64,000 nucleotides of DNA from Arsenophonus sp048493715 (GCA_048493715.1 JBGDCZ010000010.1:9774-73773), one strand, 5' to 3'; shown: positions 1 to 9,477, numbered from the stretch's first letter. Program-made: numbers and translations. Notes: generated from the sequence alone by a model not told the origin.

Positions 1-137
1 CGAAAGGGTTTTTCTCCCATATCAATAAAAAACTGCCGCATTTGTTTACGATCCATATCCAGCAAATTGACTTTTGCTGATTTGCTAATAGGGGAAAAAG
101 GCGACACGCACTGTGTTGCTGTTTTAGATTGAAACAT
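1..137 (-). CDS. rlmN: RlmN, 23S rRNA A2503 / tRNA A37 methyltransferase, N-terminal part (cut by window edge)
   Basis: Only the first 45 codons are inside the window. The start ATG is at 135-137 on the minus strand. The peptide contains KVNLLDMDRKQMRQFFIDMG and EKPF, which matches the N-terminus of the radical-SAM methyltransferase RlmN as I know it from E. coli (NLLDLNRQQMREFF...GEKPF). The family makes 2-methyladenosine at 23S A2503 and in some tRNAs. The catalytic CxxxCxxC motif lies beyond the edge, so intactness cannot be judged. It sits downstream of ndk in the same direction, as in E. coli. Confidence 0.85.
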   Translation of the reverse strand, partial: MFQSKTATQCVSPFSPISKSAKVNLLDMDRKQMRQFFIDMGEKPF

Positions 138-326
138 TATTATTGCCTCGTTATTACACTTTTCGGCGAAAACTGTAGCTTTTATAACAATTAACTATAT
201 TTATTGGAACTAAATATTATTTTTAATAGCATTATATGCCATAACCCTGTCAATAAATCACTTAACAAGGTATGGTATTTTACAAACTTTATTAATATTT
301 TGCTAATAATAACCTATTTCTGTTTG

Positions 327-752
327 TTAACGCGGACATATTTCATCGTCAGTGAAGAAAAAAGCAATTTCTCGCTCTGCTGAGGTGACAGAATCTGATC
401 CATGTACTGCATTGGCAGTAAAACTATCTGCATAATCAGCCCGTAGCGTTCCTGCCAATGCCTTGGCGGGATCTGTTGCGCCCATCAAGTCACGATAACG
501 TTGGATTGCATCTTGCCCCGCTAAAACTTGCACCATAATAGGTCCCGCAATCATAAATTCGACTAATCCATCAAAAAAAGGCTTACCTTTATGCTCAGCA
601 TAAAAACTGGCCGCCTGCTCACGACTTAAATGCACCATTTTAGCGGCAATAATTTTAAATCCTGCTTGTTCAAAACGGGAATAAATCGCACCAATCACAT
701 TTTTTTCAACCGCATTTGGCTTAATAATGGAAAATGTACGTTGTATGGTCAT
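327..752 (-). CDS. ndk: Nucleoside diphosphate kinase
   Basis: This is a full-length protein of 141 residues, the usual enterobacterial length. It opens with TIQRTFSIIKPNAVEKN and carries the active-site histidine in NAVHGSDS, which is phosphorylated when the gamma phosphate moves from ATP to other nucleoside diphosphates. The enzyme is cytosolic and balances (d)NTP pools. About 190 bp separate it from rlmN. The frame is clean, and the order ndk-rlmN is that of E. coli. Confidence 0.97.
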   Translation of the reverse strand: MTIQRTFSIIKPNAVEKNVIGAIYSRFEQAGFKIIAAKMVHLSREQAASFYAEHKGKPFFDGLVEFMIAGPIMVQVLAGQDAIQRYRDLMGATDPAKALAGTLRADYADSFTANAVHGSDSVTSAEREIAFFFTDDEICPR

Positions 753-1099
753 TAAAATTCCTCTTAGTTGTTATATTTTCATCATGATATTTTTGCCTGG
801 CATCCATACTCCATGCTAAGAAAAAGATTTATCATCATTTTTTATTAAGGCAAAATAGCTGGTTATTATAAATATTGAAAATTTAATTGCCCACTTGACG
901 GCTAATTTTGTTAATTTTTTTATACATTTTTTTATTTCTTTAGCTTAAATCACATTTTTTTAAAATTTAAAACGAGAGACAATTAATCTCTTTAAATAAC
1001 AATAAATAATCTAGCCAATTCTCTATAGAATTTAGCCTTAAAGATAAATTAAAATATAAAAAACTAGCTGGATATGCATAAATCAATGGCTGGCAAAAT
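753..1099. other. Intergenic, A+T-rich, no gene recognised
   Basis: About 350 bp between ndk and the sseB remnant. It is full of A and T runs with no reading frame I can relate to a family. In E. coli further genes (for example pbpC) lie between sseB and ndk, so this may be eroded coding DNA, but no trace is readable. Confidence 0.5.
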
Positions 1100-1537
1100 T
1101 TAACAATTTCTAACCGCAATAGAGTTACGCAACCAACTCCCTATTTTACGTTGATAAAATGGTTGTAGATGATGGACAATAAAATGATAAATACCTTGGT
1201 TATTGGTTGCACAAAGTAAAAATCAATTGATTCATTATCGGCAAGATAATCAAGTGCCAGCCTAGCTAACAATGGGATTAATCGCTGCGCGGCCAATACT
1301 AACTTCTAGTGCAATAAGCATAACCGGTAATTCTGTTGAGGTATCATCCTTGGCTTGCACTAAAAAAACACGGCGTATGACTTTATATTGTTTGAAAAAC
1401 TGGCAAAGGGTATCGATTAGTTTTTGTGGCAAAGTTTCAGGTATGCTCAATTTCATGACACTACCACCTGGCACCGTGATCGTGGTCATTGCAGTGGATT
1501 GACTCATTTTATCAGCTACCATTTTAGTTTCCTTCAT
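1100..1537 (-). pseudogene. sseB: SseB-like protein, C-terminal remnant
   Basis: The frame from 1537 to 1262 contains PQKLIDTLCQFFKQYKVIRR and VFLVQAKDD, which align with the middle of E. coli SseB (QMIDSLTTLFKTIKPVKRAF). After it ends, another minus-strand frame continues the protein with NQGIYHFIVHHLQPFYQRKI and GSWLRNS, matching the SseB C-terminus, and stops at 1100-1102. So at least one frameshift separates two in-order pieces, and the N-terminal half is absent. In E. coli sseB lies next to pepB, as here. SseB is a rhodanese-cluster-associated protein of poorly defined role. Confidence 0.8.
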
Positions 1538-1612
1538 GATTAATACGATCTTGCCAGCTAATATTTACCCTAAAGAATAAATTTAAGAGTAAATAATTAT
1601 ACCAGACAATAG

Positions 1613-2908
1613 CTATTTTGCTTTTTTCAGCAACAAATTAGCAATAGTCCTGACACCAATACCTGTTGCGCCTTCTGCCCACAAATTCATTGCAGATTTA
1701 AGATAAGTGGCTGAACAATCAATATGTAACCAGCCTTTATGATAATTTTCCACAAAATGTGATAAGAAAGCCGCTGCGGTACTGGCACCAGCAGTATGGG
1801 CAGGGGAGGCAATATTATTTAGATCAGCAAATCCAGAAGGTAATTGATGACGATGAAATTCCGCTAAAGGCAAACGCCAGAAAAGTTCATTTTCCATCTC
1901 TGCCGCAGACATTAATTCGGCAACTAATTTATCATCAAAACTTAACACCGACTGATAATCGTTACCTACCGCGATTTTTGCTGTGCCGGTTAAGGTTGCA
2001 GCGTCAATAATTAATGTCGGTTTTTCTTTACTAGCATCAATCAATCCATCAGCCAGAACTAATCGTCCCTCTGCATCGGTATTCATGATTTCAACAGATT
2101 TACCATTACGATAGCGAATAATATCCCCCAATTTGAAGGCATTGCCACTAACCATATTATCTGCCATACACAGGAAAAGTTTTACTCGTTGTTTTAAACC
2201 ACGACTGATTGCTAAAGCTAACACCCCAGTTAGCATGGCTGCACCACCCATATCTGCCTTCATTGAATTCATGGATGAAGATGGTTTGATACTATAACCA
2301 CCTGAATCAAAAGTAATCCCTTTTCCTACCAGACAGGCAAACACTGGCGCTTTTGCATTCCCTGTCGGATTATAATCCAACACTAATAATGCCGGCGGAC
2401 GGTTGGAGCCACGGCCTACCGTATAAATTCCGTTATACTTCTGTTTAGCTAACTCATCACCCTGAATGATTCGGTAATTAATACCACCCTTTATTGTTTC
2501 ACATAACAAATCAGCGCTGTGCTGTGCTAGTTGCTCAGGACCTAATTCTTCAGCCGGTGTGTTGATAATATCTCGTACCCAATCAATAATCCTTATTCGA
2601 TACTGTAGCTCTTTTTTTTCGTGTTCCGATAAATTTGGCCATTCAATAGAACGTGCACCTTTCGGTGCTCTAAAACCTTGCCAAAAGGCCCAACTTTTTT
2701 CCAAGTCCCAGTCATCACCGGTTAACATGACATGATGGATCCCTTGGCTGTCCAATCTACGACCTGAACTTTGGATAGCACACAGCTTTGCTTGCTGCTT
2801 TAGATGAATGACTATCCCTTGCTCACTGGCGCTCACTAATGCATTCTTTCCCCAACAAGGCGCCGCTGCTTGATAAGACAGTATGACTGGCATGAGCTGC
2901 TTTTGCAT
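1613..2908 (-). CDS. pepB: Peptidase B (M17 leucyl aminopeptidase family)
   Basis: A cytosolic aminopeptidase of about 431 residues (E. coli 427). The C-terminal catalytic domain shows VGKGITFDSGGYSIKP, the metal-binding DMGGAA and the family signature NTDAEGRLVLADGL, so the two-metal site looks complete. I chose the ATG at 2906-2908 (MQKQL) rather than a GTG 12 bp upstream because the purine-rich GGAAGTAGGA sits just before it. It lies downstream of the isc locus, but a terminator at 3021-3047 suggests separate transcription. There is no damage in the frame. Confidence 0.95.
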   Translation of the reverse strand: MQKQLMPVILSYQAAAPCWGKNALVSASEQGIVIHLKQQAKLCAIQSSGRRLDSQGIHHVMLTGDDWDLEKSWAFWQGFRAPKGARSIEWPNLSEHEKKELQYRIRIIDWVRDIINTPAEELGPEQLAQHSADLLCETIKGGINYRIIQGDELAKQKYNGIYTVGRGSNRPPALLVLDYNPTGNAKAPVFACLVGKGITFDSGGYSIKPSSSMNSMKADMGGAAMLTGVLALAISRGLKQRVKLFLCMADNMVSGNAFKLGDIIRYRNGKSVEIMNTDAEGRLVLADGLIDASKEKPTLIIDAATLTGTAKIAVGNDYQSVLSFDDKLVAELMSAAEMENELFWRLPLAEFHRHQLPSGFADLNNIASPAHTAGASTAAAFLSHFVENYHKGWLHIDCSATYLKSAMNLWAEGATGIGVRTIANLLLKKAK

Positions 2909-3020
2909 TCCTACTTCCACCTTAGTTTGTCATATTGTGTTTATAGAATAATTATTAATATAGGATATTAACAATAGAGGCTAGCATGAGTTAATCTATT
3001 GCATGATGAGTGATACCAAT

Positions 3021-3047
3021 AAAAAAGCTGGTGAACCCCCCAGCTTT
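3021..3047 (-). terminator. Rho-independent terminator after iscX
   Basis: Read on the minus strand the arms are AAAGCTGG and CCAGCTTT (plus-strand 3024-3031 and 3040-3047) around an 8-nt loop, followed by a run of T. It lies about 35 bp downstream of the iscX stop and closes the isc operon before pepB. Confidence 0.85.
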
Positions 3048-3082
3048 CTATGTAATTGATAGTTTAATCACTATTGTACTCA

Positions 3083-3271
3083 TCAAGCCATATTAAGTAA
3101 AATGGCATCTAGCAACTTTTCATTTGAAGCTTGAGGGTTATCATTAAAACCGTCTAATTGACAAATCCACTGATGCATATCGGTAAAACGAACCGTTTTC
3201 GGAGCAATATTAGGATATTTATCATAGAGAGCTTCTGCAATTGTCCGGCTATCAGTCCAATTTAAACTCAC
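3083..3271 (-). CDS. iscX: IscX, small acidic Fe-S assembly protein
   Basis: A 62-residue protein with LNWTDSRTIAEALYDKYPN, FTDMHQWICQL and DNPQASNEKLLDAI, nearly the E. coli IscX sequence (66 aa). I picked the GTG at 3269-3271 because an AGGAGG box lies 5 nt upstream. IscX binds the cysteine desulfurase IscS and iron and is thought to tune sulfur transfer. It is intact although four genes between it and iscS (iscA, hscB, hscA, fdx) plus iscU are damaged. Its last residues differ slightly from E. coli. Confidence 0.95.
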   Translation of the reverse strand: MSLNWTDSRTIAEALYDKYPNIAPKTVRFTDMHQWICQLDGFNDNPQASNEKLLDAILLNMA

Positions 3272-3299
3272 TAGCACCTCCTAAGATTAAGCATAATGA

Positions 3300-3627
3300 T
3301 TAATGCTCTCTGGCATGATTAATAGTATATTTAGTATTATCAGATCTTCGTTAGTAACAATCGCTTAACAACTTAAGCGGCTTTCAGGTTCTAATCCCCA
3401 TGCTTTATCTAGCATATTATCCTATAGTTCAGAACTCTCATCCAGTGAATCAAAGCCTTCACGAATAATACAGTGACAAGCCTTACAGGCACAAGATTTT
3501 TCACAAGCATGTTCGATATCAATGCCACTACGTAAGGCAGCATCAAGAATTGATTCACCCTTTCAACCTCCACAACCACTACTTCAGGACATAACTCTTT
3601 ATGCGCTAAAAAAATAATCTTTGGCAT
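3300..3627 (-). pseudogene. fdx: Ferredoxin of the ISC system, broken
   Basis: The start MPKIIFLAHKELCPE matches E. coli Fdx. After about 20 codons the frame slips, and the protein continues in another frame as GESILDAALRSGIDIEHACE and KSCACKACHCIIREGFDS, so the Cys ligands are still recognisable. That second frame has a TAG at the SSEL-stop-DNMLDKAW position and a TAA where E. coli has Gln (SC-stop-AIV). A further slip precedes the conserved tail KYTINHAREH and the stop at 3300-3302. With two frameshifts and two nonsense codons, the [2Fe-2S] ferredoxin that normally supplies electrons to IscS/IscU cannot be made. Confidence 0.93.
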
Positions 3628-3629
3628 TA

Positions 3630-5456
3630 TTATATCTCGTCCACAAAATGACCAGATAATACTTGACGAATAGAGATATCCATACGTCGAGCAGCGAAAT
3701 CCTGTGTTTGCTTATCCAGTTGTTTAGTTGCATTTTCAATCGCAACAGCATCACTTTCAGTGTGTAGTTAACTAATTTATTTACAGCAATATCAATCGCT
3801 GCTTTTTCTTCTTTAATTTAATAAATGAGCATCTTTTTTCAATGCTGCCATTAAACTTTCTATTACTCGGCTAGCTTCAACTTTCTGCTCAGCAAGACGA
3901 CGTTCTAGCATATCATCTTGCGCATTGGCGATTGAGTCAGTGATCATATTGGCAATTTCTTCTTCTGTTAACCCATACGAAGGTTTAACTTGAATCGAAG
4001 AACCGACTCCAGTTGACTTTTCTACGGCAATAACACTCAGTAATCCATCTACATCTATTTGAAAAACCACCAGAATATGTGCACCGCCAGCAGGTAATGG
4101 CGGTATCCCTCGTAGCGTAAAGCGCGCCAAAGAACGGCAATCTATTGACCATCTCACGTTCACCTTGCACAACATGAAATGCCATCAGCTGTTTGGCCGT
4201 CTTTAAATGCGGTAAATTCCTGTGCCTTAGCAATAGACAGGGTAGTATTTTGTGTGGGATCACTTTTTCAACCAATCCGCCATAGTTTCCAAGCCAAGCG
4301 ACAGCAGAGTAACATCCAGTAACAATATCTCACTATCAGGTTTATTACCGATTAAAATATCGGCCTGAATAGCTGCACCAATGACAACAACTTTATCTGG
4401 ATCTATTGAAGTTAATGATGTAAGGTCAAAAAACTTGCCGGCCATACGAACAACTAGCGGTACTCGAGTTGAACCACCCACCATCACTACCTGTAAAATC
4501 TCATCGCTATCTATCTATCGCTGCATCTTTTATTGCGAGACGACAGGTTAATAAAGTACGTTTGATCAATGGTCGAATTAATGTATTCAGCTGCTCCCTT
4601 GACAAAGTCCCTCGCCAACCATTAATTTCAATCTTAGTATGGCTACGATCCGTCAGCGCTATTTTAGCCTGACTGGCTATATTTAAAATCTGCCGCTGTA
4701 AACGATGATCTTGGCGATCGGTAATACCTGTTTGTTGATATATCCAATCCATCAGAAGATGATCAAAATCATCTCCGCCTAACGCTATATCGCCGCCCGT
4801 TGCTAATACTTCAAATACACCACGCTATAACCTAAGGATAGAGATATCAAAAGTCCCCCCCAAAAAATCATAAACAGCAATGATGCCCTATTTGTTGTGA
4901 ATCTAAACCATAGGCAATAGCAGCAGTGGGTTCATTTAGTAAACGTAATACCTATAGTCCGGCCAAACGAGCGGCATCTTTAGTACCTTGACGCTGTGCG
5001 TCATCAAAATAAGCAGGCACGGTGATCACCATGCCCTCTAAGCTAACCATTCAATGTTTCTTCTGCTCACGGTGCCAATGATTTTAGTATCTCAGAAGAA
5101 ACTTGAATAGGATCAACCTGGCCTATCACTGTGTGAATCAACGGTAAATCATTTTTACTTGCTGTTAGTCGGTAAGGTAAACTAGGGTAACTTTGCTGGA
5201 TCTCGGACAGTGAACGTCCCAATAAACGCTTGACAGAAATAATGCTATTAATCGGATCTTGTTCTACTTTTGCTTTCGCTTGCCAACCTACTGTAATACC
5301 GGTTGGTTGGTAACTAACTATAGAGGGTAGCAATTCATATCCTGCTGGATCAGCGAGTGTTGCTGCCATTCCACTGCGAACCGTTGTAATCAACGAATTT
5401 GTGGTACCTAAATCAATACCGGCAGCTAAACGGCGCTGATGCGGCATTGACGACAT
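3630..5456 (-). pseudogene. hscA: HscA, Fe-S specific Hsp70 chaperone, broken
   Basis: The N-terminal piece (5456-5067) has AAGIDLGTTNSLITTVRSG. Later pieces, in order but in shifting frames, are DWIYQQTGITDRQDHRLQRQ (near 4752), MMVGGSTRVPLVVRMAG (near 4487), CRSLARFTLRGIPPLPAGGA (near 4120) and a tail ending GHFVDEI just before 3630. The colinear order along about 600 codons identifies HscA. At least five frameshifts plus internal stops make it non-functional. HscA with HscB normally releases the cluster from IscU, whose LPPVK motif is its docking site. The stop of hscA is 3 bp from the start of fdx, the ancestral operon spacing. Confidence 0.95.
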
Positions 5457-5475
5457 GCCATGCCATAAAATTTAC

Positions 5476-5999
5476 CTACAAACGATTAAATAAGCGCTCT
5501 TCTTACATTGTTCAACTTGTTGCTGCAACTTATTTAGAAAACAGAGTTTACCCACCGTATCTGCTGTGTTTAGCCACTGTTCATCATTCAGCTGTTTTTC
5601 CATTTCTTATAAGTACATTTTTATTGTTTTAGTCAAACGAGAAGAAAATTTGGCTAATGCCTCTTTAGCTTGAACACTGGTTTCAATACACTCCAATTCT
5701 TCACGTAGAGCGAGCTGCTCCGTTAAAAAAGCCGTATCATGCATGGTATAGCGCTCATTATTGATATCAATATCATGTAAAGTCAGCATATATTCAGCAC
5801 GTCTCAAGGAATGTTTTAAAGTTTAATAAGCTGCATTAATTGTCGCAGCCTGTTGAAGTACATACACTTTGTCGCTTTCAGCTTGGCTAGCAAAGCGATC
5901 TGGATGATACTGACGCTGCAATTCCTGATAACGACACGTTAATTGTTCAAAGTCAATAACATAAGAAGATGCCAGACCGAAAAGCGCAAAATAATCCAT
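5476..5999 (-). pseudogene. hscB: HscB, J-domain co-chaperone, broken
   Basis: The ATG at 5997-5999 opens MDYFALFGLASSY, and the J-domain motif survives in QRQYHPDRFASQ. A TAA then interrupts at INAAY-stop-TLKH, where E. coli has WQTL, so it is a CAA-to-TAA type change. The frame resumes with RRAEYMLTLHDIDINNERY and DTAFLTEQLALREELECIE, then shifts again before TADTVGKLCFLNKL and a final shift before the last residues. There is one nonsense codon and at least two frameshifts. HscB normally delivers IscU to HscA. Confidence 0.93.
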
Positions 6000-6092
6000 A
6001 AATTCTCTAGCTTGAAAATATTAAGCAGACAATTGAAAATTTATGTCATTGTTGTTATATATTCACTATGGGGCTTATCAATTAATAAATTT

Positions 6093-6324
6093 TCATATGT
6101 TAAAGCTTTCACCACAACCACATTCATTTTTGCTATTGGGATTATTAAACTTAAAACCTTCGTTAAGACCTTCTTTGACAAAATCCAAATTCGGTGCCAT
6201 CGAGATAAACTATACCTGAACAGCCTGAAATCTTAACACCTAAACGTAACCCTTCACCTTTTCCGCGGTTATGTAAGAAAGTCAGAATACGCTGAGCAGC
6301 ATTTTCTGTCAGAGAAATTGACAT
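6093..6324 (-). pseudogene. iscA: IscA, A-type Fe-S carrier, deleted internally and frameshifted
   Basis: It starts MSISLTENAAQRILTFLHN and keeps the first ligand in KISGCSG. It then jumps directly to YLDGTEF, so about 35 codons present in E. coli IscA (107 aa) are missing. One inserted base shifts the frame, and the tail NLDFVKEGLNEGF...ECGCGESFNI with its two Cys is only readable in another frame. The deletion and the frameshift are both disabling. Confidence 0.92.
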
Positions 6325-6389
6325 ACAACACCTCAAAATACCAACCAATAAAGGTGGATACTATTCGTAAAAGTAAAACAGTATCACAC

Positions 6390-6701
6390 CTAAAAGGAGT
6401 TTATTATATTAATTAAATTACTTGTTTTGCTGTTTATTTTGTAATCTGTAATGGCGGCTTTAATCGCATCTTCTGCCAAAATAGAACAATGAATTTTAAC
6501 CGGTGGCAACTCTAATTCTTCAGCAATGACAGCATTTTCGATGATGCCTGCATCATTAACTTTGATCTGAAGTTTCACTACATCACCACAAGCAGGTGCA
6601 CCTACCATACCACTACCGACCATTGGATCATCATTATTATCAAACGAACCTACGTTACGTGGATTTTCATAATGATCAATCACTTTCTCACTATATGCCA
6701 T
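6390..6701 (-). pseudogene. iscU: IscU scaffold with an in-frame deletion of its cluster-binding core
   Basis: An open frame of 103 residues (E. coli 128) begins MAYSEKVIDHYENPRNVGSF and has the first ligand in GAPACGDV. After GIIENAV it passes straight to IAEELELPPVKIHCSI. About 36 codons are gone, including the YGCGSAIASSS segment with the second cluster Cys and the KGKSL stretch. The HscA docking motif LPPVK and the third Cys remain. The last dozen residues also differ from the family, as if a base were lost near the stop. I infer it can no longer hold a [2Fe-2S] cluster. Confidence 0.85.
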
Positions 6702-6744
6702 ATTGTAAACCCCTGAAACCGTCTATTCGTCTATCCATCTATTA

Positions 6745-7959
6745 TTAATGATGAGCCCACTCAATACTATTAAGATCGACACCCTGTTTATACATCTCCC
6801 ACAGTGGAGAAAGATCACGCAGCCGACCAATCGCATTATGGATCAGCTGGATGGTGTAATCGATTTCTTCTTCAGTGGTAAACCGGCCAAAGGAGAAACG
6901 AATAGAGCTATGTGCCAACTCATCATTCATTCCCAATGCTCTTAATACGTATGAAGATTCAAGACTTGCCGATGTACACGCGGAGCCTGATGAGACAGCT
7001 AAATCTTTAAGTGCCACCATCAATGATTCACCTTCAACATAGTTAAAACTGACATTAAGAATATGAGGCGCACCATTTTCAAGATCCCCATTAAGATAAA
7101 CTTCTTCAATATTCTTGATACCGTTCCATAAACGTTGGCGCAAGGCACGTAATCTATCAGGTTCTACCACCATTTCTGCTTTAGCAATCCGATAAGCTTC
7201 ACCCATTCCTACAATCTGGTGTACAGCTAACGTCCCTGAACGCATACCTCGTTCATGCCCCCCCCCATGCTGTTGGGCCTCAAGTCGAATACGGGGTTTA
7301 CGCCGAACATAGAGTGCTCCTATTCCCTTAGGTCCATACAGCTTATGCGCTGAGAAAGACATTAAATCAACTTTTAGTTCACGCAAATCAATCGGTAATT
7401 TACCAACCGCTTGAGTCGCATCAACATGAAAAACAATACCGCGATTGCGGCAGAGTTCACCAATAGTGGCAATATCTTGAATAATACCGATCTCATTATT
7501 AACATGCATGATAGACACCAAAATTGTATCATCGCGCATGGCCGCTTCAAGTTCATGTAAATCAATAAAACCATTTTTTTGCGGTGCCAGGTAAGTCACT
7601 GCAAAACCCTCACGTTCAAGTTGACGGCAAGTATCCAAAACTGCTTTATGCTCGGTTTTACTGGTAATAATATGTTTACCTTTTTTCTGATAGAAATTGG
7701 CAATACCTTTCACAGCCAAATTATCTGATTCAGTCGCACCTGAAGTAAAAACAATTTCGCGTGGATCGGCATTAACTAACTCAGCAATTTGATTACGCGC
7801 AATATCAACTGCCTCTTCAGCTTGCCAACCAAAACGGTGAGAGCGCGATGCTGGATTACCAAAATTGCCATCCATAGTCATACACTGCATCATTTTTTCA
7901 ACAACACGAGGATCAACCGGTGTGGTCGCCGAGTAGTCTAAATAAATCGGTAGTTTCAT
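6745..7959 (-). CDS. iscS: Cysteine desulfurase IscS
   Basis: The 404-residue length equals E. coli IscS. It starts MKLPIYLDYSATTPVDPRVV; the open frame extends 18 codons further up, but family alignment and length favour 7957-7959. The PLP lysine is in SFSAHKLYGPKG and the persulfide Cys loop in SSGSACTSASLE. The enzyme takes sulfur from cysteine and feeds Fe-S scaffolds, TusA and ThiI for tRNA thiolation, and thiamine synthesis. Those other clients probably explain why it is intact while its partner IscU and the chaperones are not. Confidence 0.97.
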   Translation of the reverse strand: MKLPIYLDYSATTPVDPRVVEKMMQCMTMDGNFGNPASRSHRFGWQAEEAVDIARNQIAELVNADPREIVFTSGATESDNLAVKGIANFYQKKGKHIITSKTEHKAVLDTCRQLEREGFAVTYLAPQKNGFIDLHELEAAMRDDTILVSIMHVNNEIGIIQDIATIGELCRNRGIVFHVDATQAVGKLPIDLRELKVDLMSFSAHKLYGPKGIGALYVRRKPRIRLEAQQHGGGHERGMRSGTLAVHQIVGMGEAYRIAKAEMVVEPDRLRALRQRLWNGIKNIEEVYLNGDLENGAPHILNVSFNYVEGESLMVALKDLAVSSGSACTSASLESSYVLRALGMNDELAHSSIRFSFGRFTTEEEIDYTIQLIHNAIGRLRDLSPLWEMYKQGVDLNSIEWAHH

Positions 7960-8041
7960 TAACTCACTAGCTCCATAAGACGAAAAACGTCTCAAAATTT
8001 TATCACTTTGCAACTTTTATTTTTTGACAAAACTGTTCAAT

Positions 8042-8536
8042 TTATGCCCGCATATTAATAATCGGCTCAGATCGTTGAGTAGATCTCACATGATGTTTAT
8101 CGTTATCTTGACGATCAGCGACTTGCTGTACTTCTTGATTATTAACCAATTCTTCTAAGCTAATATTACTAAGAAAACTGGTAATACGGTCACTTAAATC
8201 ACGCCACAGCACATGGGTCAAACAACGCTCCCCGCCTTGACATCCTTCTCTACTTCCCTGACATCGAGTTGCATCAACAGACTCATCGACTGCGAAAATG
8301 ACTTGAGCGATAAAAATATTTTTTGCTTCCCGACCTAATAAATATCCACCACCAGGGCCACGAACACTGGCAACAAGTTCGTTTTTACGAAGTCGAGAAA
8401 AAAGTTGCTCAAGATAAGAAAGAGAAATCCCTTGGCGTTCAGATATATCAGCCAAAGGCACTGGCCCAGTCTTTGAATGCAACGCCACATCCAGCATGGC
8501 TGTTACCGCGTAGCGTCCTTTAGATGTAAGTCTCAT
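8042..8536 (-). CDS. iscR: IscR, Fe-S sensing transcription regulator
   Basis: An Rrf2-family protein of 164 residues starting MRLTSKGRYAVTAMLDVALH. I place the start at 8534-8536, four codons inside the open frame. The N-terminal winged helix is complete. The cluster ligands are seen as three Cys in CQGSREGCQGGERC followed by a His in CLTH. The holo form represses isc promoters and the apo form activates suf in E. coli. Two matching operators lie upstream. In a cell without working IscU, its [2Fe-2S] state would have to depend on another assembly route. Confidence 0.96.
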   Translation of the reverse strand: MRLTSKGRYAVTAMLDVALHSKTGPVPLADISERQGISLSYLEQLFSRLRKNELVASVRGPGGGYLLGREAKNIFIAQVIFAVDESVDATRCQGSREGCQGGERCLTHVLWRDLSDRITSFLSNISLEELVNNQEVQQVADRQDNDKHHVRSTQRSEPIINMRA

Positions 8537-8574
8537 AATACATCCCAATAGTTAAATGTGACAAAAATTGTGTC

Positions 8575-8599
8575 ATTCATGAGTATACTAGTCAACTAT
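8575..8599 (-). promoter_or_regulatory. IscR type-1-like operator, promoter-proximal
   Basis: On the minus strand the 25 bp start ATAGTTGACTAG and end TATACTCATGAAT, a good fit to the type-1 IscR site (ATASYYGACT...). TTGACT can double as the -35 element of the iscR promoter, which is how holo-IscR blocks transcription in E. coli. Confidence 0.75.
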
Positions 8600-8624
8600 T
8601 TAACCTAGCAATTCACTCAACTAT
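8600..8624 (-). promoter_or_regulatory. Second IscR type-1-like site
   Basis: Directly next to the first site, the minus strand reads ATAGTTGAGTGAATTGCTAG followed by GTTAA. It keeps the ATAGTTGA half and a weaker second half. It touches the trmJ stop codon. Tandem IscR sites are typical of the iscR promoter. Confidence 0.55.
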
Positions 8625-9352
8625 TATTTATACCATTTTTCAATCGATGTGAGAATACCCCGCAAAATATGTAGTTCCTGCACTTCTGGACGCGCTCGAG
8701 TAAACAAACGTCGCAATTTATTCATGATTTGACCAGGATGGCGCTTTCTGATAAATCCCGATTTATTGAGTACCTCTGCAAGATGGATATAAAAACGCTC
8801 TATATCCTCGGTTGGTGGATATTTTACTCTATCTTGGTTAGCTACGGAGTAGTTTTTTTCATTTATTGCCAGGTATGCCATACGAATTTCATAACTGATC
8901 AATTGAACCGCCATCGCCAGATTGAGTGAACCATAGTCAGGGTTAGTTGGGATATGAAGATGATATTGGCATTTCTGTAATTCTTCGTTAGTTAAGCCAA
9001 CACGTTCACGACCAAAAATGATCGCAACAGAGGAATGTTTTGCCTGACGGATGGTTTTTTCTCCACATTCTCTAGCTGTTACCTGTGGCCATGATAGAGT
9101 CCGCGTTCGTATACTTGTTCCTATCACCAAACTACATCCAAGCAGGGCTTCATCTAATGTCTCAACAATAGTCGCTTGACCAATAACATCGCTGGCCCCG
9201 GCAGATAATGCAATTGCTTGTGAATCCGGCAAAATAAGAGGATTAACTAAGTATAAATTAGTCAGTTCCATAGTTTTCATCGCACGGGCAGCCGATCCCA
9301 TATTTCCGGTATGTGAAGTTTCAACCAAAATAATGCGAATATTTTCCAGCAT
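8624..9352 (-). CDS. trmJ: TrmJ, tRNA Cm32/Um32 2'-O-methyltransferase
   Basis: A SPOUT-class methyltransferase of 242 residues (E. coli 246). The N-terminus reads MLENIRIILVETSHTGNMGS and AARAMKTMELTNLYLVNP. The knot region contains IIFGRERVGLTNEEL and IPTNPDYGSLNLAMAVQL. It methylates ribose 32 in several tRNAs. It lies upstream of iscR, as in E. coli, and diverges from suhB. There is no damage. Confidence 0.95.
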   Translation of the reverse strand: MLENIRIILVETSHTGNMGSAARAMKTMELTNLYLVNPLILPDSQAIALSAGASDVIGQATIVETLDEALLGCSLVIGTSIRTRTLSWPQVTARECGEKTIRQAKHSSVAIIFGRERVGLTNEELQKCQYHLHIPTNPDYGSLNLAMAVQLISYEIRMAYLAINEKNYSVANQDRVKYPPTEDIERFYIHLAEVLNKSGFIRKRHPGQIMNKLRRLFTRARPEVQELHILRGILTSIEKWYK

Positions 9353-9477
9353 GATTGTCTTTATTTGGCGTTAATCATCACGCTAATATACCACAATCAT
9401 AGTCATGTTGACGAATCTCTGTTATAGTACCGACTTTGCTTAATCCTTGTTCTTTAACATTCCAGTGGAAATAACCC

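Noticed and set aside
3300..5999. Stop-codon readthrough or programmed frameshifting in fdx, hscB and hscA
   Set aside because: Different stops (TAG, TAA) and several unrelated indels occur per gene, with no slippery site or downstream structure in common; decay is simpler.
3300..6324. The broken isc genes as sequencing errors
   Set aside because: They include deletions of 35 or more codons in iscA and iscU and several nonsense substitutions, not only homopolymer indels, and neighbouring genes are clean.
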